The notes under the pieces are model-generated. The model was not told the origin of the DNA, did no database searches, and worked only from the letters and a program-made list of their open reading frames with translations. Shown one piece after another: positions 29,026 to 36,762 of a stretch of DNA of 64,000 nucleotides. Positions within the stretch are counted from its first letter, which is position 1; each line of letters begins with the position of its first letter. Source of the stretch: an uncultured Paraglaciecola sp. (GTDB lineage: Bacteria > Pseudomonadota > Gammaproteobacteria > Enterobacterales > Alteromonadaceae); contig CANMKA010000017.1 of NCBI GenBank assembly GCA_947498355.1, positions 1-64,000 of the forward strand. Direction: 5' to 3'. Position numbers and translations under genes: made by a program.

Positions 29026-29226
29026 TCAAAAAACAGCATTATTCATACTAAAATCAAACCAAGTCTCTTCATTAAAGCCTGATATCCGAATAGAAACGCA
29101 CACAACTAAGTGACCTTTATACTTATTTGTATTCTCCCGCAATAGAAGAGTTTCGATACCTGCCTTCGCGCACCACTCCCAGCCATCACCATTTGAGACA
29201 CTTACATCAATCTGGCTTAAGGTACT
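29026..29226 (-). pseudogene. possible gene remnant (open frame without a start)
   Basis: The minus-strand frame ending with TGA at 29026-29028 is open for about 66 codons back to a TAA at 29227-29229. It contains no ATG, GTG or TTG near its 5' end. Its translation has protein-like character (VSNGDGWEWCAKAGIETLLL, then SGFNEETWFDFSMNNAVF at the end), with few repeated residues. I do not recognise the family. It may be the decayed 3' end of a lost gene or a chance frame. The rest of the 28923-29455 gap shows nothing else. Confidence 0.3.
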
Positions 29227-29458
29227 TTAAGAGCCACCTTTTAACTAAACGACCCGTGTCAATTACTAGAATTTTTAATGCTAAATAGAATTCGAACCAT
29301 ATGGAATGCGAATGATGTTTCGAAAAAAAAGCGTTTGCCTTACATTTAATCCTTAAGACTAAACGGCAACAGAATTGAGCATCAGTAAAAAGACGTAAGG
29401 CAGATAAGTAAAATAGAGCGACGAGAACTAATGCTTGAGTACGGGGGAGATATAAAAA

Positions 29459-29487
29459 AGCCCTTTTACACTTTGTGTCAAAGGGCT
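29459..29487 (-). terminator. intrinsic terminator of the sugar transporter gene
   Basis: The inverted repeat AGCCCTTTTACAC-TTT-GTGTCAAAGGGCT has one mismatch and is followed on the minus strand by six T's. It lies 27 bp after the transporter stop. Confidence 0.88.
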
Positions 29488-29513
29488 AGGCGTTTTGCTC
29501 TACCCAAAGGCTA

Positions 29514-30950
29514 TTAGCCCTGCATTTCTTCCAATTCTTTGCCCTTGGTCTCGTATACAAATACGGCTACAAAACCAATCGATAAAAATGCACATACCGA
29601 ATAGAAACCATAGGCCCCAGCTAAACCAATACCAGCCAACATTATAGGGAAACTAATAGTAATCAGGAAATTAGCTCCCCATTGGAACAAGCCTGCAATC
29701 GCTAATCCTGAGCCTCGGATTTGGTTAGGGAACATTTCTCCCAGCATTACCCACATCACTGGGCCCCAAGACAAGTTAAAGAAGAATACATAGGCGTTAG
29801 CAGCAATCAAGGCCAAGGTACCATAATCACCCAGCTCTAAATTCCCTGAACTATCCACTACAGAATTAACGAACGCAAAAACCATAATACTCAGGGTCAC
29901 AGCCATACCGATAGAGCCAATCATTAAAAACGGCTTGCGACCTAACCTATCAATTAAATACATAGTGATAAAACACGCTGCTATACTTACAGCCCCACTA
30001 ATAATGTTAATTAACAAAGCGTCACCCTCAGAAAAACCTACCGCTTGCCATAGAACCGCCCCATAATAAAAAACCACATTGATGCCCACTAGCTGCTGGA
30101 AACAGGCCAGTCCAATCCCAACCCAAACAATACTGCGTACTTTGCCCGAAGTTTTGTCAACTAAATCCGAAAGTCTTGGCGTGTGTTTATCGCCTGCCAA
30201 GGATTGCTGAATTTCAGTTAACTTTTGTGTACCAGACGCACCGTAAAGCTTGTTTAATACCGTTAGGGCTTGCTCATTTTGTGCCGTTAAAACCAGATAC
30301 CGCGGACTTTCAGGAATAAGTAATAATAAAAGCAGAAACAAGACGGCAGGTACTAACTCAATCCAAAACATCCAGCGCCATGCTTCATATCCTAGCCAAA
30401 ACTCCTGAGTCGACGCGCCAGCATAATCTGCTAACAAGTAATTACTGACGAAGGCAGAAAATAATCCAAAAATGATAGCGATCTGCTGGATAGACGATAA
30501 TCGCCCTCGTAATCTCGCAGGAGCAATTTCACTAATGTATGCGGGGGCCATTACAGATGCAGCACCAACGGCAAGCCCTCCTAAAATTCGATAAATAATA
30601 AACTCAATAGAAGAACTGGCAATACCCGAGCCCCAAGCGCTAACGATAAACAGTACGGCCGTAACGATAAGCAAGGACTTACGACCATATTTATCTGCGA
30701 GCCTACCGGCAGTAAAAGCCCCCACCGCACACCCAAGTAGCATACTCGCAACATTGAATCCGGTTCCCATGCTGTCGGAGTTAAACGCACTACGCAGACC
30801 GTCGACTGTGCCATTAATGACGCCAGAATCAAAGCCAAACAAAAACCCGCCTATAGTTGCGACACAACTGACTAACACGATAAATAGCATATTATCTGTA
30901 TTGGTAGACAAGATGTTTTCCTTATTTTTATAGTTATTAACTGAAAACAT
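29514..30950 (-). CDS. MFS sugar:proton symporter (sugar porter family)
   Basis: A 478-residue, 12-helix transporter of the sugar porter family (XylE/GalP-like). Signature motifs are GFLFGFDSGVINGT in helix 1, GRLADKYGRKS after helix 2, PESPRYLV at the end of helix 6, QQLVGINVVFYYG in helix 7, DRLGRKPFL and the C-terminal ETKGKELEEM. The substrate is probably a hexose or pentose but cannot be fixed from sequence. A LacI-type palindrome 24 bp upstream points to carbon-source control. It is monocistronic with its own terminator. Confidence 0.92.
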   Translation of the reverse strand: MFSVNNYKNKENILSTNTDNMLFIVLVSCVATIGGFLFGFDSGVINGTVDGLRSAFNSDSMGTGFNVASMLLGCAVGAFTAGRLADKYGRKSLLIVTAVLFIVSAWGSGIASSSIEFIIYRILGGLAVGAASVMAPAYISEIAPARLRGRLSSIQQIAIIFGLFSAFVSNYLLADYAGASTQEFWLGYEAWRWMFWIELVPAVLFLLLLLLIPESPRYLVLTAQNEQALTVLNKLYGASGTQKLTEIQQSLAGDKHTPRLSDLVDKTSGKVRSIVWVGIGLACFQQLVGINVVFYYGAVLWQAVGFSEGDALLINIISGAVSIAACFITMYLIDRLGRKPFLMIGSIGMAVTLSIMVFAFVNSVVDSSGNLELGDYGTLALIAANAYVFFFNLSWGPVMWVMLGEMFPNQIRGSGLAIAGLFQWGANFLITISFPIMLAGIGLAGAYGFYSVCAFLSIGFVAVFVYETKGKELEEMQG

Positions 30951-30973
30951 ATTGTGTTTTAATTATTTACACT

Positions 30974-30987
30974 TGTAAACGTTTACA
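30974..30987. promoter_or_regulatory. LacI/GalR-type operator
   Basis: TGTAAACGTTTACA is a perfect 14-bp palindrome with the central CG typical of LacI-family operators. It lies 24 bp before the sugar transporter start (30950) and about 210 bp from serC on the other side, so the transporter is the likely target. No LacI-family gene is in the window. Confidence 0.75.
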
Positions 30988-31195
30988 CTCAGTTAAGTTA
31001 AATATAAGTAAAAATCATGGGAAGTAGAATGACGACAGTTTGCTGCTCCCATAATATGCATCATTTTAATCGCAAGAATTAGTCACTAAATTTAAAAAAT
31101 TTTTGTCCCAATCTGTTAACTGATTATTGGCTATATTCCACTTTCGCTGTATCCTAATTCATCGATTTTACATTTACTTAACTTAGAGATCTCGT

Positions 31196-32317
31196 ATGCA
31201 GCCAAGCTTGAAGCCCGCCAATCCAAACTTTTCATCTGGCCCCTGCGCCAAACGTCCTGGCTATAACGTTAGCGAGCTAGATCTTAGCGTACTCGGCCGC
31301 TCTCATCGTGCTGCAATAGGTAAAAAAGCATTGAAAAGTGCCTGCCTAGATACCGCAAAAATACTCGGACTGCCTGAAGGTTATCGCGTTGCTGTCGTTC
31401 CTGCGTCAGACACCGGGGCGATGGAAATGGCTATGTGGTCGATGTTAGGCGAGCGCCCAGTTGATGTTTTGTTTTGGGAATCTTTTGGTCAAGGTTGGGC
31501 GACCGATATCACCAAGCAACTAAAACTTGATAATACTCGTGTCTTAGACGCTGACTATGGCCAGATCCCCGATTTATCTCAGGTTAATTGTGATAATGAC
31601 GTAGTATTTACTTGGAATGGCACCACATCCGGCGCTCGTGTTCCTAATGCAGATTGGATTCCTGATGACAGGCAGGGCTTAACATTTTGCGACGCAACAT
31701 CAGCGGTATTTGCTCAAGAATTAGCATGGGAGAAATTAGACGTCATAACATACAGCTGGCAAAAAGTGTTAGGCGGCGAAGGTGGACATGGCATGTTGAT
31801 TTTAAGCCCAAGAGCGGTCGCTAGGCTCGAAAGTTACACTCCGCCTCGCCCATTACCAAAAATTTTTAGAATGACCAAGGGCGGAAAGTTAATAGAAAGC
31901 CTGTTCACAGGCGCCACGATTAATACTCCCTCAATGTTATGTGTGGTCGATTATTTAGATGCCCTATCTTGGGTAGAATCTGTTGGGGGCGTTCCCGCCA
32001 CGATTGAAAGGTGTAATAAAAACCTAAGGTTAATTGAGGAATTTGTTACACAAAGAGATTGGATAGACTTTCTCGCTACCGACAAAAACATTAGATCTAA
32101 TACGAGTGTGTGTTTACGCCTGACACTCTCACCTGAAGAAGTTAATCAAGTCATTAATTTGTTGGCCGAACATGACGTTGCCTACGATATTGGCGCTTAT
32201 CGAGATGCCCCTGCAGGATTGCGTATATGGTGCGGCGCAACCATAGAGCACACCAATCTAAAAGCCTTACTGCCTTGGATAGATTGGGCTTACCAGCAAG
32301 TTAACGCGAGTCACTAA
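31196..32317 (+). CDS. serC: phosphoserine aminotransferase (alphaproteobacterial/archaeal subtype)
   Basis: A 373-residue class V PLP enzyme that converts 3-phosphohydroxypyruvate and glutamate to phosphoserine. The start [15 protein letters not shown], the segments [13 protein letters not shown] and [14 protein letters not shown], and the Schiff-base Lys in [15 protein letters not shown] identify the second SerC subtype, unlike E. coli SerC. It is followed 23 bp later by a phosphoglycerate dehydrogenase gene, forming a serine-synthesis pair. Confidence 0.9.
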   Translation: MQPSLKPANPNFSSGPCAKRPGYNVSELDLSVLGRSHRAAIGKKALKSACLDTAKILGLPEGYRVAVVPASDTGAMEMAMWSMLGERPVDVLFWESFGQGWATDITKQLKLDNTRVLDADYGQIPDLSQVNCDNDVVFTWNGTTSGARVPNADWIPDDRQGLTFCDATSAVFAQELAWEKLDVITYSWQKVLGGEGGHGMLILSPRAVARLESYTPPRPLPKIFRMTKGGKLIESLFTGATINTPSMLCVVDYLDALSWVESVGGVPATIERCNKNLRLIEEFVTQRDWIDFLATDKNIRSNTSVCLRLTLSPEEVNQVINLLAEHDVAYDIGAYRDAPAGLRIWCGATIEHTNLKALLPWIDWAYQQVNASH

Positions 32318-32340
32318 CATTAATACAGAAAGGGAAGACT

Positions 32341-33513
32341 ATGTATAAAATTAAAACCTTTAATCAAATTTCAGTTAAAGGGCTCGAACGTTTTAGTCGA
32401 GAAAAATACGAAATTGGCTCAGACATTGGACATCCTGATGCCATACTTTTGCGCAGCCATAAATTACATAATTTAGTACTTCCCGATTCAGTTTTAGCCA
32501 TAGGTAGAGCCGGTGCGGGTGTTAATAATATTCCTATCGATGAATATAGCGCTAAAGGCGTAGTCGTGTTTAACACGCCCGGCGCCAATGCTAATGCGGT
32601 GAAAGAGCTGGTTTTGGCTGGTATGTTATTAAGCTGTAGAGGCATAAAAGCTGGTATAGACCATGTAACAACCTTGCACGCTATGGATGACCCTGCCGAG
32701 CTTCATAAAACTCTCGAAGCACAAAAGAAACAATTTGCAGGCATTGAGCTAAAAGGTAAAACCTTGGGTGTAATAGGTTTAGGTGCAATAGGCTCAATGG
32801 TTGCCGATATGGCCTTAGCTCTTGGGATGCAAGTAGTAGGCTTTGACCCTGCACTTTCTATAGAAGCCGCTTGGCGCCTATCTAGTGATGTGCAGCGAGC
32901 AGAAAATATGCAAGCTCTGCTGGCAAAATGTGACTTCGTCAGTATTCATGTACCTGCCATAAAGCCAACCATACACATGATAAACCAAGAGGCGTTATCC
33001 CATGCAAAACCAGGATTAATACTACTTAACTTCGCCAGAGAATCTATTGTTCAACCAGATGCGATAGCTAAAGCACTGGACAAAGGCACTTTGCGAACTT
33101 ATGTGTGTGACTTCCCAGAGCCAATATTTTTTGGTCGTGACGACGTAATTGCCATGCCTCATATAGGTGCCTCAACCGCTGAAGCCGAGGAGAATTGTGC
33201 GATAATGGCGGCTGAGCAAATAATTGACTTCATCGAAAATGGCAATATTACAAACTCGGTCAATTTTCCCGCAGTGAGCATGGCTAGAGTCGATGGTCAA
33301 AGAATAATATTCTCTAACGAAAACGTACCCAAAGTGTTGGGCAGCGTGTTATCTGTGTTAGCCGATCACAATATCAACGTCTTAGATATGATGAATAAAA
33401 GTCGTGGGGATTTGGCTTACAACATACTCGACATAGAACGGACTAATGCGGACGGGGTTATTAGTGCGATTCGTCAATTAGAGCACGTCACATCAGCCAG
33501 ACTGATTGACTAG
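32341..33513 (+). CDS. serA: D-3-phosphoglycerate dehydrogenase
   Basis: A 390-residue NAD-dependent oxidoreductase for the first step of serine synthesis. The nucleotide-binding domain (about 90-285) has GVIGLGAIGSMVADMA. The substrate-binding residues are in RAGAGVNNIP, and the catalytic His is in AMPHIGASTAEAEEN. A C-terminal ACT-like domain (about 318-390, LGSVLSVLADHNINVLDM) suggests feedback control by serine. It is shorter than E. coli SerA and of the type that pairs with this SerC subtype. It is operonic with serC. Confidence 0.92.
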   Translation: MYKIKTFNQISVKGLERFSREKYEIGSDIGHPDAILLRSHKLHNLVLPDSVLAIGRAGAGVNNIPIDEYSAKGVVVFNTPGANANAVKELVLAGMLLSCRGIKAGIDHVTTLHAMDDPAELHKTLEAQKKQFAGIELKGKTLGVIGLGAIGSMVADMALALGMQVVGFDPALSIEAAWRLSSDVQRAENMQALLAKCDFVSIHVPAIKPTIHMINQEALSHAKPGLILLNFARESIVQPDAIAKALDKGTLRTYVCDFPEPIFFGRDDVIAMPHIGASTAEAEENCAIMAAEQIIDFIENGNITNSVNFPAVSMARVDGQRIIFSNENVPKVLGSVLSVLADHNINVLDMMNKSRGDLAYNILDIERTNADGVISAIRQLEHVTSARLID

Positions 33514-33541
33514 CCTATTGGTTAAGCTTGGCCTGAGCTAC

Positions 33542-33913
33542 CTAGCCTCTATTTATACGTTTGAACTTTTTTAGATAAGGTGCAACTTGAGAGTCTACAT
33601 TTTTAAGTTGGCTTTTACTCAAATCGACCTCAACAAGTTCGGGCTCCGTATTTAATAGGGCTAGGGTGCGCACAATGTTTGTGACGATTTGATCTTTATC
33701 TTCTCCTCGAGAAAATAAAGTTAACGTTTGACTATTAGCGTCATACAAAACATTGGATTCTTTCTTTTTATTAGTGATAATTTTAGCACTCAACACCACC
33801 TTATTTACATCTGTTAGCCACTCTTTTGGTAACGTTTTGAACAACAAGGCTAACTGCCGGCGGTCAATTGCATGTAATGCACCACCACTAAACTTTCCAA
33901 TTACAAACTTCAT
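33542..33913 (-). CDS. hypothetical protein (123 aa)
   Basis: I do not recognise this gene. The product is a soluble, mixed alpha/beta protein without a signal peptide or membrane segment. It starts MKFVIGKFSGGALHAIDRR and ends in a basic tail KKFKRINRG. It converges on serA with a 28-bp gap and diverges from the flavoprotein gene. Charge and codon use look like a real gene. Confidence 0.6.
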   Translation of the reverse strand: MKFVIGKFSGGALHAIDRRQLALLFKTLPKEWLTDVNKVVLSAKIITNKKKESNVLYDANSQTLTLFSRGEDKDQIVTNIVRTLALLNTEPELVEVDLSKSQLKNVDSQVAPYLKKFKRINRG

Positions 33914-34058
33914 TCTTTACTCACCTTGTGCACAAATGCGCCTAGGAATACTATCAATTACTTAAAGGCCTAGATTTTACCATTTTTGACCTTAGTCTGT
34001 GTAAAAAATAGGAACCCACCCCATGGTAAGAAGCCTTTCTTTTAGGGACTTACACACA

Positions 34059-34090
34059 ATATCAAAAGGAGGCATGGGAACCTCTGATAT
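34059..34090. repeat. inverted repeat upstream of the flavoprotein gene
   Basis: ATATCA (34059-34064) and GAGG (34069-34072) pair with CCTC (34081-34084) and TGATAT (34085-34090), giving a bulged stem with an eight-base loop. It lies 45 bp before the preferred flavoprotein start. It may be an operator or a leader structure; no family site is recognised. Confidence 0.35.
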
Positions 34091-34135
34091 TTTGCGATAG
34101 AGTGGTAACAATGTTTGGCAAATAAGTATAAAGTG

Positions 34136-35761
34136 ATGGACACGTTACAAACAATTAAGCATGCACTCGAACACTGCTCAGGAATAAAAGTCCTGGGACA
34201 CCAACAAGCAACCCAAGCCTATGGACCCAATACCCTCACCACTCCAATACAGTTAGATGGGGCGTTAATCGTCTCTTCAGAACAGGATGTAAGTGAATGT
34301 CTGAAGGTAGCCAATCAAGTCAAGATTCAAGTCAATCCAATATCAACTAATAACAATTGGGGCTATGGTTCACTAGAGCAAGGCGACGAACGTCCAATTT
34401 TTGTACTTGATTTAAAATCACTAAACAAAATTGAACCAACAAGCAAAGAGATGGGCCTGATTACCCTTGGGCCTGGGGTAACCCAACAACAACTATACGA
34501 CTACTTATCAGACAATGAATGGCCCTACATGGTGCCCGTAACAGGTGCAGGGCCCCACTGTAGTATTTTGAGCAACGCAGTGGAAAGAGGATATGGTATT
34601 ACTCCTCATAACGACCATTTTTACGCGTGTACCGCAATAAAGGGATATTTACCTCACCCAGAGCTTTGCGATACGTTATACGAATCAGCAGTGTCTGCCA
34701 TAGATAAAAGCAATCAAGATTTTGTCGATAAATCTTACAAGTGGGGTCTAGGCCCCTACCTAGATGGACTATTCACTCAAAGCAATTTAGGGGTGGTCAC
34801 TGAAATGACCATTCGCCTTGCACCTAAACCACAACACTTTACCTCTTTTTACCTTAGAGTTGAGGAAGAAGCCCATTTCAACCAAGCCGTTACCTTTGTG
34901 CAAAGTGTTCTTAAAGATTATGCGGGAATCGTTGCGTCAGTGAATTTAATGGATATAAGACGTTTAATTTCGATTACCTGCGACAATCCAAACATGAACA
35001 GCGCAAACAAAGTCCTTACAGACCAGCAAGTTAGCCATCTAGCCAAAAAAAACAAGCTCCCACAATGGATGATTGTTGGCTCAATTTATAGCGAGGCGGA
35101 ACTGGTTAAACCGATAAAGAAAGCCTTAGTCAAAAGAAGCAAAGGATTAGGAAAAATTATATTTTCTGACTCCAACTTACTTAAAATGGCGAAAACCATA
35201 CTCAGTAAGTTGCCTATTAATATCGAATCAGCTAACAACGCCTTATCGCAACTCAACTCTCTGGCAGAAAGCACAGATGTCATGTTGGGTAAACCTAATC
35301 AGGTTGCATTGCCTTTACCCTATTGGCGTAACCCAAGAATAAAAGCAGACAAAAACCAAACACTTTCTCCGTCCAAAGATAAGTGCGGGTTACTCTGGTA
35401 TGCCCCCCTTATTCCAATGACCCCATCTGCATTGCATGGATTTACCCAGTTTGTCAGGCAAGTTACCCCTAAATATAACATCGACCCGCTTATCACTTTT
35501 ACCAATTTAAAGCACGACTGTGTTGACTCAACTATTCCTTTAGTATTTGACCTAGAGAATCCTGAAGAAGTAAAAAACGCTCACGCTTGCCTAAATGAAC
35601 TTATTAATGAAGGGGCAAAATATGGATATGTTCCTTACCGCCTAGATACGAAACAACAGCAAAAGCTGGATAAAAATCATATTTTTTGGAAAACTACAGC
35701 TAAAATTAAGCAGACACTCGACCCACATAATATTCTTTGCCCATGGCGATATAATCCATGA
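34136..35761 (+). CDS. FAD-linked oxidase of the vanillyl-alcohol oxidase/p-cresol methylhydroxylase type
   Basis: A 541-residue flavoprotein. The N-terminal FAD-binding domain (about 25-230) carries the VAO-type signature NPISTNNNWGYGS and ITLGPGVTQQQLYDYL, then PVTGAGPHCSILSNAVERGYG. The C-terminal FAD-linked oxidase domain ends in the typical DPHNILCPWRY. Family members oxidise phenolic substrates or sugar-like alcohols and pass electrons to oxygen or a cytochrome. No cytochrome gene is adjacent, and the substrate cannot be read. The start is uncertain: the ATG at 34136 is chosen over a TTG at 34115, and both have weak ribosome-binding sites. There is no signal peptide. It begins the plus-strand block leading to prsT. 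Confidence 0.8.
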   Translation: MDTLQTIKHALEHCSGIKVLGHQQATQAYGPNTLTTPIQLDGALIVSSEQDVSECLKVANQVKIQVNPISTNNNWGYGSLEQGDERPIFVLDLKSLNKIEPTSKEMGLITLGPGVTQQQLYDYLSDNEWPYMVPVTGAGPHCSILSNAVERGYGITPHNDHFYACTAIKGYLPHPELCDTLYESAVSAIDKSNQDFVDKSYKWGLGPYLDGLFTQSNLGVVTEMTIRLAPKPQHFTSFYLRVEEEAHFNQAVTFVQSVLKDYAGIVASVNLMDIRRLISITCDNPNMNSANKVLTDQQVSHLAKKNKLPQWMIVGSIYSEAELVKPIKKALVKRSKGLGKIIFSDSNLLKMAKTILSKLPINIESANNALSQLNSLAESTDVMLGKPNQVALPLPYWRNPRIKADKNQTLSPSKDKCGLLWYAPLIPMTPSALHGFTQFVRQVTPKYNIDPLITFTNLKHDCVDSTIPLVFDLENPEEVKNAHACLNELINEGAKYGYVPYRLDTKQQQKLDKNHIFWKTTAKIKQTLDPHNILCPWRYNP

Positions 35762-35860
35762 ACTTAATCCCTTATGTTGGTCAATATTGGCTATTCAGAT
35801 GCAATCTGCATGTCGGCAGATGATCCAACCCATACCTGAATACTAACCGGAGTCACCATT

Positions 35861-36736
35861 ATGAAATTACAAATTAGTAAAGTTTCAATTGATACACTCT
35901 CCCCCGAAAAATTCGTGGATGAATACTTAAAACCCGAAAAACCTGTATTACTGACAGGTTTATCCAATATAGATACCGAAATTTTGACACCCGAATACGT
36001 CAAACAAAACTTCGCCGACGAGTCAAAAAGGGAGGCAGGCTGGTACGATGCCAATATAGTAGATGAAGGCTGTATTACTATCCCTGAGATAGTGCGTAAT
36101 GTAATGGATAGACAAGACATGGCAGTAAGGGCCGCTCCGATGCGTTTATTCATGCAGCCAGGAGGTCATGTTACCCTGCCCCACTACGACGGTAATAGTT
36201 TGCACGGCTTTAATCAGCAAGTTGTAGGTAAAAAACGTTGGATCATCACCTCGCCAAACACCCCCCTACCTAATATCCCGTTTATGTTTGCCGGTTTAGT
36301 CGGGAAAAACTTCAATTATTCTGAAGAAAAACATGATTTTATGGAATTCGAGACAAATCCGGGAGAAATTTTATTTCTGCCCAGATACTGGTACCATGAG
36401 GTTCACTCTCTAGGTGAAGTGAATCTAAATGTAAACTGGGTATGTACACCAACTTACCCGAACGCTTCGAGCATATTAGGCAAAAGAGAAGTCGAAATTG
36501 TTAAGCTCAGGAAAACCCTTCCTTTTATTAACAATATCTTTTTCCCCGATAAGTTCGACAACTATGGTGGTCAAGGTAAGACGTTAATCGACACCTATAG
36601 CCAAGGGGTATCCTCTGGACAAATGTTAGGACGATTATTTAGAGAAATACTGAGTTACCCAAAGTTGTTTATATTAGCGAAACAAATTCGAGAACGCGCT
36701 AACGAATTCTCAAGTAACAATTTCAATATTAAATAG
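35861..36736 (+). CDS. cupin-like (JmjC-fold, Cupin_8) Fe(II)/2-oxoglutarate-type hydroxylase
   Basis: A 291-residue protein with the metal-binding HxD pair in LPHYDGNSLHG and the distal His in LPRYWYHEVHSL, spaced as in Cupin_8/JmjC-like hydroxylases. The downstream VGKKRWIITSPN also fits. It starts with KPVLLTGLSN, the usual N-terminal feature of this family. A CGGAG ribosome-binding site precedes the ATG. Such enzymes hydroxylate proteins or small molecules; the substrate is unknown. The gap to the next gene (prsT) is under 30 bp, so co-transcription is likely. Confidence 0.82.
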   Translation: MKLQISKVSIDTLSPEKFVDEYLKPEKPVLLTGLSNIDTEILTPEYVKQNFADESKREAGWYDANIVDEGCITIPEIVRNVMDRQDMAVRAAPMRLFMQPGGHVTLPHYDGNSLHGFNQQVVGKKRWIITSPNTPLPNIPFMFAGLVGKNFNYSEEKHDFMEFETNPGEILFLPRYWYHEVHSLGEVNLNVNWVCTPTYPNASSILGKREVEIVKLRKTLPFINNIFFPDKFDNYGGQGKTLIDTYSQGVSSGQMLGRLFREILSYPKLFILAKQIRERANEFSSNNFNIK

Positions 36737-36762
36737 TAGTACGTGTATAAATGGAGAAACAT

